From assembly GCF_003667525.1 (NCBI RefSeq), contig NZ_RCUW01000006.1, positions 1-64,000 of the forward strand: a stretch of DNA of 64,000 bases. Reading direction: 5' to 3'. Below are positions 46,998 through 56,000 of the stretch, in pieces. The notes beneath the pieces were generated by a model. The model saw only the letters and a list, made by a program, of their open reading frames with translations. It had not been told where the DNA came from and searched no databases. Every line of letters starts with the position of its first letter. The stretch's first letter is position 1. Source of the DNA: Mycetocola_B reblochoni. GTDB taxonomy: Bacteria; Actinomycetota; Actinomycetes; Actinomycetales; Microbacteriaceae. A program made the translations under genes and the position numbers.

Positions 46998-49900
46998 TCA
47001 GCCGGCGATCGGCAGCGCGCCGAGCCAGCGGTCGTCATCGGCGTGGCGGGGGACGGCGGCGTCCCCTCCCGTCTCGGCCCGGCCGTCCGCGGCGGCGCGC
47101 AGCCGCGTCGAGGCGGCGTCCTCGTCCGAGCCGAGCTCGGCGAGCAGCAGCCGCGGGACCGGCCCGTCGACGGTGCCGAGCACCCGCAATCGGGTGTGGG
47201 CGGGCAGGACGACGTCGGTCCCGCCCTCGGCGGGGGCGAGGACCCGGTCCAGGCGCCGGCCGCTCGTCGTCCAGATGAGGGCCTCCGCCGGGCCGGTACG
47301 CGGGCCGTCGACCGGGGCGGACACGAGCGGCTCGCCGAGGCTCAGCATGTCCCCGATGCGGGTGTCGCCGAGCGAGGGCAGCCCCCTGACCACGACGGCG
47401 CGGGCCGTGGGCAGCAACGCGAGGCCCTCCGCCAGGCAGGTGTGGAAGTCGAGGTCGTAGCCGGACCGCGGTTCGGCGGCGAACACGCGCACGAGGGAGA
47501 GCGAGGTGAGCAGGGCGGAGCGGTCGGCGGCGACGCGCATCCCCGGCTGCTGCGCGAGCAACTGCGCGACGGTGCGGCTCGCGACGTCGTAGCGGGGGCC
47601 GAGGGCGGCACGCACCCGGTGGCGCTGCTCCGGCGTCGAGCGCGCCGGGGTGGGGATGCCGAGGTCGCGGGGCACCGTCGGGTCCGCCGGCGTCGCTTCC
47701 GGGGCGGGCACGGGCGCGGCCTCCCGTGCCGGTGCCGGTGCGGGCGCGGGGGCGGCCTCCCGTGCCGGTGCGGGCGCGGACAGGCCGGCCGATGCGGCCT
47801 CGGTCGCCGGGGGCGCCGCCCGTGACCCCGCGGTCGACGCGGTGTCCGGAACCGCCGCAGGGTCGGGTGCGGGTGCGGGTGGGGGCTCGGCCGACGGCTG
47901 GGCCGCCGCGGGTGTGGCAGAGGTCGGGGCTGCCGAGGCGGGACGAGAGGCCGGAGTCGGGACAGACGAGGCGGGGCCAGGGGCCGGAGTCGGGACAGAC
48001 GAGGCGGGGCCAGGGGCCGGAGTCGGGACAGACGAGGCGGAGCGAGGGGCCGGAGTCGGGACAGACGAGGCGGAGCGAGGGGCCGGAGTCGGGACAGACG
48101 AGGCGGAGCGAGGGGCCGGAGTCGGGACAGACGAGGCGGAGCCAGGGGCCGACAGGGCGACGCCGTGCGAGGGGTGTCGCGCGGCCACCGCCCCGGCTGC
48201 GCCCGAGCGAGCCTGTTCCCCGAGCACGGCGGCGTCCGCGAGCGCGGGCCGCGCCGAGCGATCCGCGCTGTCCGCGGTCGTGGCGGGAGCGTTCATGGCA
48301 AGAGCGTTCATGGTGTGATCGCTCGCGGCGGGAACAGGAGCGGGAACAGGAGCGGGCCGCGATCGTCCCTCCGAGCGGGGGACGCCGGTCGAGGATCGAC
48401 CGCGCAGTGCGCCGGCCAGGGACTCGCCCGCTCCGGCCCTCTGCGTCCGCGGCGCCGGAGTCGCGTCGCTTTCCGAATTCGGGTGCGGGTCCAGGTCCGG
48501 TTCCGGTTCCGGGTCCGGGTCCGGGTCCGATTCCGATTCCGACTTCTGCTCCGCGACGGCGACGACCGCACCCCACTCCGCGACGACGAGCACCGGCTCG
48601 ACACCCGCCGCCGTGCGTGGGAGGACGTCGTCGGCTCCGCCGGACGGCCGCGCCGCCGCGGGGGCGCTCCCTCCCCCGGCGAAGCGCGCGCCGCGGCGGC
48701 CCCCTCCTGCCGGTGCGGCTCCGGTGCGTGCTCCCGGCTCGGCTCCGGGTCCCCGCTCGGCTCCCGTTCCCGGCTCGCCGTCACCGTCGGGGACGGTCTC
48801 GGCCGCGATGATCCTGCCGTCGTCCGTCATCGCGAGACCGACGCTCGGCGCCCAGAGGCGGGGCAGCTCATCGACGAGCATCCTCCTCGCCGGGTCGTCG
48901 CGGGGGATCACCCGCACGGTGGTGCGAGCGCCCAGCTCGTCGACCATCCGGCCGAGCGGCCCGGCCAGGCACGACAGGTCTCCCCCGTCGCCGTGGACGA
49001 ACACCGCGAGCGCGTCGGGGAGCGTCGTCGCATCCGCCTCCGTGATGTCGGGGGCGTCCGACACGGGCCGGACGATCACCCCCTGGGGCACCGCCTGCGC
49101 GACCCAGCCGGGCGCGAGCGCGAAGACCCCTCCCCCGCGCTCGGCCAGCCCGGCCGGAGCCGTCCAGCGCTCCAGCACCGGCTCACCGTGCGGGGCGCAG
49201 ACGCTCTCCAGGGCGAGGGTCCCGGGGAACCGTTCGGGCGCGGCGTCCAGCCGGACCACCCTCCCGTTCATCTCGACGCCGTGCGCGACCCGGATCGGCC
49301 GAGCCAGCTCGTCGGCGAGCGCGCGCACCGTGGCGGAGGTCAGACTGTGGCGTCCGTAGCCGACGAGGACGGCGGCATCGGCCGCGGCGGGCGGCAGTGC
49401 GCGAAGCGCCCCGGCCAGCCGTTCCACCGACGGCGCCGGCTCGGCCGGGCTGCCGACGACGAGCAGCATCCGCCCGGAACGCACCGCGACGCGGGCCAGC
49501 GTGAGCGCGTGAGCGCGCGGGGATCCGGCCGTCGCCCAGATCCCCGCGGGGATGTGGGCGCAGCCGTCGATGCGCGGCGCCAGTCCGCTCTGCCACGACG
49601 GGGCGGGCTGGCGGCGGCCCAGGCCGGTGCGCGTCCCGTCCGGCCCGTGCGCGACCCAGCCGTCGCCGCCGCCGACGGCGAACAGCGCGCCCTCCGCGCG
49701 GATGAACCGTCCGGTCGGAGCGACGACCGGAACCCCGAGTGCGGAGGCGAGCCGCGCCGCGGCGGGGTCCTCGTCCCCCTCCGCCGCGGCGAACCCGGCG
49801 GCCGGGACGACGACGCGGCCGCCGACCAGAGGGCGGAGCGTGTCGAGCAGGAGCCCGTCCGGGGACGCGAGCGCATTCCCGGCCGAGGTGTGCGCCACCA

Positions 49901-50021
49901 GGTAGCGGTCGGCGGAAAGCGGCGGCAGCCCGTCCAGCAGTGTGGCTGCGGCGTCACGGGCCTCGTTCGCCTCGGCGACGACGATGCCGCCGTCGGTGCG
50001 TTCCACGGTGATCGGGCTCAC
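46998..50021 (-). CDS. Large cytosolic-type protein with repeat linker and ART-like C-terminal region
   Basis: A 1007-residue protein without signal peptide or membrane span. Residues 1-400 form an alpha/beta region of unknown type (YLVAHTSAGNALASPDGLLL, VPAAGFAAAEGDEDP). Residues about 400-830 are low complexity (Glu/Asp/Pro, then six copies of the 11-residue unit SVPTPAPRSAS at about 624-690, then Ala/Pro). The C-terminal region (about 835-960) reads VVVRGLPSLGDTRIGD, SLGEPLVSAP, WTTSGRRLDRVLAPAEGG and TDVVLPAHTRLRVLG; the order R-G, S, and acidic-VVLP resembles ADP-ribosyltransferase folds, but the Glu-x-Glu is not intact. GTG start at 50021 after GGAAGGGAA. Function unknown. Confidence 0.7.
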   Translation of the reverse strand: MSPITVERTDGGIVVAEANEARDAAATLLDGLPPLSADRYLVAHTSAGNALASPDGLLLDTLRPLVGGRVVVPAAGFAAAEGDEDPAAARLASALGVPVVAPTGRFIRAEGALFAVGGGDGWVAHGPDGTRTGLGRRQPAPSWQSGLAPRIDGCAHIPAGIWATAGSPRAHALTLARVAVRSGRMLLVVGSPAEPAPSVERLAGALRALPPAAADAAVLVGYGRHSLTSATVRALADELARPIRVAHGVEMNGRVVRLDAAPERFPGTLALESVCAPHGEPVLERWTAPAGLAERGGGVFALAPGWVAQAVPQGVIVRPVSDAPDITEADATTLPDALAVFVHGDGGDLSCLAGPLGRMVDELGARTTVRVIPRDDPARRMLVDELPRLWAPSVGLAMTDDGRIIAAETVPDGDGEPGTGAERGPGAEPGARTGAAPAGGGRRGARFAGGGSAPAAARPSGGADDVLPRTAAGVEPVLVVAEWGAVVAVAEQKSESESDPDPDPEPEPDLDPHPNSESDATPAPRTQRAGAGESLAGALRGRSSTGVPRSEGRSRPAPVPAPVPAASDHTMNALAMNAPATTADSADRSARPALADAAVLGEQARSGAAGAVAARHPSHGVALSAPGSASSVPTPAPRSASSVPTPAPRSASSVPTPAPRSASSVPTPAPGPASSVPTPAPGPASSVPTPASRPASAAPTSATPAAAQPSAEPPPAPAPDPAAVPDTASTAGSRAAPPATEAASAGLSAPAPAREAAPAPAPAPAREAAPVPAPEATPADPTVPRDLGIPTPARSTPEQRHRVRAALGPRYDVASRTVAQLLAQQPGMRVAADRSALLTSLSLVRVFAAEPRSGYDLDFHTCLAEGLALLPTARAVVVRGLPSLGDTRIGDMLSLGEPLVSAPVDGPRTGPAEALIWTTSGRRLDRVLAPAEGGTDVVLPAHTRLRVLGTVDGPVPRLLLAELGSDEDAASTRLRAAADGRAETGGDAAVPRHADDDRWLGALPIAG
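47951..48148. repeat. Six tandem 33-bp coding repeats
   Basis: Six head-to-tail copies of a 33-bp unit containing GGAGTCGGGACAGACGAGGC recur exactly every 33 nt (starts 47951, 47984, 48017, 48050, 48083, 48116). They encode the 11-residue unit ending in SVPTPAP in the 1007-residue protein. Differences are mostly in the last third of the unit. Confidence 0.95.
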
Positions 50022-50069
50022 GTCACTTCCCTTCCTCAGCATGCACACGTGCCCGGGGCGTGCGCCGGT

Positions 50070-53000
50070 TCACCTGCCGGGCGGACGGGAACCGTCGCCG
50101 GGGAGGACGTCGCCGGACGTGGCGTCCGCCTCGGCTTCGGCGAAGGCGGAGTCGAAGAGCTCCTGCACGTCGACGAGCCCGTCCTCGACGGGCGCTCCCG
50201 GCGACGCCTCGACGGCTGCGGCCGTGGACGACTCGCTGGGCGCGACAGGCGACGGCTCGACGGCTGCGACGGCCTGGACGTCACCGGGAGGAACGGCGTG
50301 CCCCGCCCCGTGCAGCGGTGCCGTGGACGGGGCCGAAGGGGCGGTGTCCGCCAGCCCGAGCAGGTCCTGGAACAGCAGGTAGTCCGCGAAGACGTCGTCC
50401 GGCTCGGGCCCGTCCGCCGGATCTCCCGGCTCGAGTCCTGCGGCAGTGCCGCCGTGCACGGGTTCGGGCTCGGGTTCGGGCTCGGGCTCGGTCGCGGGTA
50501 CCGGCACCCGCTCCGCCTCGACGCCGTCACCGGGCTCGAGCCCCGGCCCGCCCACCAGGCCGAGCGCCTCGAGCTGCTGTGCCCACATCTGCAGGACGAC
50601 CGGGCTGGACACCGTCACCTCCTGCGGCCCCGACCCGCCGCGGAGCCTGTCGGCCGCGCGGCCGACAGGGGTGGAGTTGTCGACCTCGACCCTGACGGTC
50701 AGCCGGAGCTCGGCATCGACGATCGCCGACTCGCCCCCGTGGCGATGCTTCTCGGACGTGGACACCTCGGTGGACGACTCCGTCGAGCGCCCCTCGCTCA
50801 GGCGGACGCTCGGCAGGACCGTCCCCGTGAGGGTGTCGGGCCCCGGACGCCCGGTCACCGACCCGGCGGCAGCCGCGCCCGCCTCGGTGCCGCTCTTCAC
50901 CGCGGTTCCGCCGCCGTGCGAGGAGCCGACGGTGTGGCTGAGCGTCGTCTCCGGCGCCACGGCGCCGCGCCGGACGGCGGGGTCGGCGATGCCCCCTGAC
51001 ACCGTGATCGACACGCGCCGGTCACGGAACGCGCCGTGCCGGGCGATCAGGCCGTCGATGCGGTGCTCACGCCCGCCGATGATCGAGGGCAGCGCGCTGA
51101 ACAACGACGTTCCGGAGAGCACGGTCCGCAGGGCGTCGTCGTACACGTCGCCCTGCCGCGCGGCGGCGCGGTCGCCGAGCAGACCGGCCACCGCCTCCCT
51201 GACCGCGGCCGCCCCGTCCGCCTCCCAGCGCAGCGGACGCCAGGCCCCGGTGTCCGACAGCGGCACCGTCGTGCTCGGACCGGCGTCCGCGTCGGCAGCG
51301 GCAGCGGCGGCGCCGGCGCGGTCCGCCGGGTTCTCGACGCCCGCATCGGAGGCGGGCGCGGCAGCGGGCGTCCCCGCGGGCGCGACGACGTCGAGGGTCG
51401 CCGGTACTCCGTAGCTGCCGAGCGACGTCGTCGTCCCCCCGCTCACCGCCCGCGGCGTGAGGGCGTCGGCCGCTCCGGCGAGGTGTTCGTGCACGTCGAT
51501 GCGGAGACCGATGTCGACGGGGTGGCTGCTGTGCTCCAGCGTCGAGTGCTCGGCCGTGACCGTGAGCGACGGCAGCGGGGTGCCCGTGGCACTGCGGTCC
51601 CATCGCCTGCTCAGCGGCGTCACGCCCAGCTGCCCGGCGACCTCGCCTCCCGTGACACGGCCGCGGGTCTCCGTCGGCGCCACGTGCAGTCCCGCCCTCG
51701 CGTCGAGTCCGGCCGTCACCTGGGTGTACCTGGTCGTCTTCGTCGTCGCACCGCTCACGCGCTCGGTCGTCATCGTCCGACCCTCCAGCCGCGCGGGAGG
51801 GCGGGCGCCGCGCGGCCCGTCCTCCGTGCGCGACGACACCGTGACCTCGATGCTCGCGACCCGCTGATGCAGCCGACCGGGGGCGAGGGGGACCAGCACC
51901 CGGCCCGGCTCGACCAGGGCGTCGCGCAGGAACGGCGACCCCGCGGGGGCGTTCACCAGGCGGTCGACCCGGGCGAGCACGAGGTCGATGTCCTCCGGCG
52001 ACAGCCCTGCCGTGTGCGCCCTCTCGGAGATGCGCGTGCGCGCGGCGGCGTCCAGCCCGTCCGAGACGACGGAGGACACCGCGGCGTCGGAGTGCGCCCG
52101 CAGCGGATCGAGCGGATCGCCCGGATCGAGCGGATCGCCCAGATTGAGCGGATCGCCCGGATCGTCCGCGATCGCCGCGTCGGCGGGAACGGGGGCGGCG
52201 TCGACGACCCCGGCCACCGCGTCAGCCCCGGCAGCCGCATCGCCGCCCTCGGCCGCTCCGGGCACGTCCGGCGCCGCGGACCCCTCCGCCGCCGGGCGCA
52301 GCGCCTCGGGGACCTCCAGCCCGTTCGCACGGTAGAAGGCGACCGCGTCGCTGACGGGGAGCTCCACGTCGACCGAGCCGGGCTCGAAGCGCGTCAGCGT
52401 CGCCGCGGCGAAGTCGCGCCGCATCCCCATGCCCGCGATCGTCAGCGTCGGCGAGTACACCCGCCTGGCGTCGAAACGCAGCACGACGGTGTCCTGTGCA
52501 GAACCGTGCGAGACCGTCGTTCCCGTGGAGTACTCGCTGTCCCTCGAGCGGCCATGGCTGAGGCCGAGCTTGAGCGCGAGCTGCGCCATCATTCCGGGAC
52601 GCGACGTCAGCGGCGTCACCCTGACGGTCCCGTCCGCGCCGAGCGTGACGCTGCGCTCGCTCGACCGCGCCACGGCGTGCTCCGCGGCGTGACCGCGGGA
52701 CAGGGTCCGGCCGGTGCGGGTCTCGACGACCACCGGGTTCGCCAGGCTCTGCCGCACCGTCACACTCCCCCTCAGGTCGCCGAGGGTGCCGGGGAGCACG
52801 AGAGCACCGGTGCCGAGCCCGTCGCCGCGGAGTCCGGCCTCGGCGACGGCGGCCAGCCCGTCCGCCCCCGCCAGACGTGCGACGACGGGCTCCGTCGTCG
52901 AGCCGGGACGTGTCAGCGGCGACAGCGTGAAGCTGTGCTCGTCGCCGCCGACCGTGATCGCCGTGGCCCCCCAGCTGGAGAAGTTGCCGCTGCCGAGCGG

Positions 53001-56000
53001 GGTGCGGTACCCTCCGTTCCCTGCGAGCGCGCCGCTCCGCTTCGACAGCGCGGCCTCGACGAGCTCGGCATGCTGGCGAGCCCCCTCGACCCGGTCGACA
53101 GTCGCGAAGGGGCCGAGCTGCGCCGCATCGATCGCCGCGAACACCGTGCCGTCGCCGTCGCCGTCGCCGGCCACCGTGCGTCCCCCAGCTCCGGGGGCGG
53201 GGGCGGGGCCGGGCGGCAGCACCGTGCCGCCGCCGTCCTCGCGCCGCACCCGCGCGGTCCCGTCGAGCGGGATGCGGGCGCCCTCGTCGTGCACGCGCAG
53301 CCGGTCCTCGGCCGACCCGCCGAACTGGCGACCGCCCAGCAGCCACCGCTGCCAGATCGAGGGCTCGGCCGTGGAACGGTGGACCGCCCTGAGCTCCGTC
53401 GCGGCGGCCCTCCGGCTGACCGTGCCCGTGCCCTCCGCGCCGTGCTGCTCCTTGTCGGTGTGCGATGTCGAGTTCTTCGCCGTGCTCTGGATGCCGAACG
53501 CGACCCCCGCCGTCCCCGTCCCGATCGACGAGCGCCCTCCGGCGGGGATGAGCAGTTGCGCCCCGGCGTACAGTCGCTGGCTCGTCTTGCTCTCGGTGCT
53601 CATCTCGCTCTTGTGTGCCACGGTGTGCTCGGTGCCGAGCGTCGCGTCGGCTCGCCGGGACAGCAGCTCGCCGAAACGCATGTCCGCCGTCAGCTCGATG
53701 CGGTGGGTGCGTCCCTTCTCCGACCAGACGACCGTCGTGGTGTCGGTGGCCGCACGGTGCAGCGCCTCGACGCCGTTCCTGCCGGAGAACGCGGCACGAA
53801 CGGCCTCGGCCCCCCGCCCGGAGAGGTGCAGGGCGTCAACGAGACGGTCGACGAGGTCGGCCGGCACCGACTCCACGGTGTCACGGGCGGGGTCGACATC
53901 AGTCGTCGTGCGGGCAGCGGCGGCCCGATCGGCAGCGGCCGGATCGGCGACAGCCGGGGCGACGGTGCCCGGATCGGCGACGACCGGCGCGACGGTGCCC
54001 GGATCGGCGACCGCTGCGACGGCGGAATCGGCATCGACAGCGGCATCCGCGGCGGCGGCGTCGGTGCCGGCGGTGCCGGCGCCGGGTGCGGCGGACCGGT
54101 CGACGGTCCGCGTCGCGGCCGCCGGCGCCTGGACGGCCCCGCGCCTGACCTCGTCCGGCACGTGCAGACCGCGTTCCACGGCCTCCGCCACGCTCAGCTC
54201 CAGGCGGGTCCTGACCACGAACTCCTCACTCCGCGCGTCCGCGCGCCTCCCGAACGCCGAGGCGACGGCAGAGCCGAGCACACCCGCCGGGGGCGTCTCG
54301 CGACGGAGCGTCCTGCTGATCGAGAACACGGCGACCTCGTCGTCGCTGCGCCGGGTCCGCGTGTGCTTCTCGTCCGTCGACCGGCCGTTCTGCCCGCTCA
54401 GCCCCAGGTCGGCGACACCGCCCGCTCGGACGATGCTGCCGCCCGCGCTGCCCCTCGCCCCTCCGCCGACGCCGAGCTCGCTCGTCGCCGACTGCCCGTG
54501 CGAGACCGCCGTGCTGCGGGTGCGGCTGGTGGATCCGTCGGCGAGCGCGACGAAGGTCACGGTCGGCGGCTCCGTGGCGACGGTGCGGAGCCGGTGCGGC
54601 CCCACCGTCTCGGTCACGTCGCCGTCCGCGAGGAGGAGACGGCCAGCCGCGTCGAGCGTCGATGCATCGCGGTGCCGGCTGCCGCCGATGTCCAGGTGGG
54701 AGATGCGGACGGGATCGACGTCGCGCAGATCGACGCCGCGCGGGCGGTCGGGGGCGGCGTCCGGGGGCGTCCCCGTCCCCTCGTCGCCGGCGCGGGCGGG
54801 GGTGGGTGTCCCGACCGGCTGCGGCTGAGCGGCCGCATCGACCTGCCGAAGCTCGGGCACCGACAGGCGCACGTCGACGGGGACGACGGTGTCCAGCGCG
54901 ATGTCCGCGGCGGCCTCCGCTCTCGGGGCGGGATCGGCGTCGACGAGCCGGATGCTCGCCGTGGCAGGGAGCCCCTCCGCCACCGCCGTCGCGGTCAGCG
55001 AGCCTTTGAGCGCCTCCTTGACGGAGACGTCCTCGGCCCGGGTGGTGGCCGCCGTGACGGAGGCGGTCGGGAACACCGGTGCGGCCGAGTGGCCCATCTG
55101 GAGCTGGACCTCGATACGTCGGGAGTGGTTGGCACCGGACTTGCTCGACGCCTCGGCCGAGGTCGTGCGCGTGTAGCCGTCAGCGGGAGCGGCCGTCGCC
55201 GCGGGGGCAGGGGCAGCGCCGTCGGCAGGGGCGGCGCCGTCGGCAGGGGCGGCGCCGTCGGCAGCGGCGGCGCCGTCGGCAGCGGCGGCGCCGTCGGCAG
55301 CGGCGGGGGCGGCGCCGTCGTCCGGGGCCGCAGCAGCGGGGACCGCATCGGCGAGCTGGTCCACCCGTAGCCCCACCCGGTGGCCGTCCACGCTGATCCC
55401 GCCGTCGTCCAGCGCGGAACGCCAGGCGGCGGCGAGCTCCGCGACGGTCGGGTTCTCGCCCAGGCCGAGCGCGTGCCGGACCCCGTCCGCGGCGACGGCG
55501 TCGGGCATCCCCCCACCGATCAGCTGCTGCTCGATCGCCGAGACGAGCCGAGCGTGACCGTCGGCGTCGACGCTGACGATCGGCAGGGGCTGACCGGCGA
55601 GCATCGCCTCCCAGGGGTACCCGGCGGCGGGCGGGCTCCCGGCGTCCGCCGTCTCGGCCACCGGCGGCGGGCCCTGGTCGGGAGCGGGGCGGGAGGTCTC
55701 GACCGGGGCCGGCGTCGCATCGGGCGGTCCCGACGGGTGCGGGGAACCATCGGCCTGCGCGACCCCGGAGTGGCCGGCGTTCAGTGCCCCGGTGTTGTCG
55801 GGGCCCGGGACCGCGGAGTGATCGGTGCGCGGGGTCCCCGACTCGACGGGGGGTGTGGACGCGGCGTCCGCGGACGCCGGGGTGTTCGCGGCTGCCGTGC
55901 TCGCGGGAGTCGTGCTCGCGGGAGTCGTGCTCGCGGGAGTCGTGCTCGCGGGGGTCGTGTCCGCGGAAGTCGCGTCCACGGGAGTCGCGTCCACGGGAGT

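Noticed and set aside
47951..48148. Regular 33-bp repeats considered as a CRISPR array
   Set aside because: The units are contiguous with no spacers, lie in frame within a coding sequence, and no cas gene is near.
51036..55370. A plus-strand open frame of about 1440 codons inside the giant gene
   Set aside because: Composition (Arg/Gly/Pro-rich) is that of an antisense frame, and the minus strand has the coherent protein with SD, domains and repeats.
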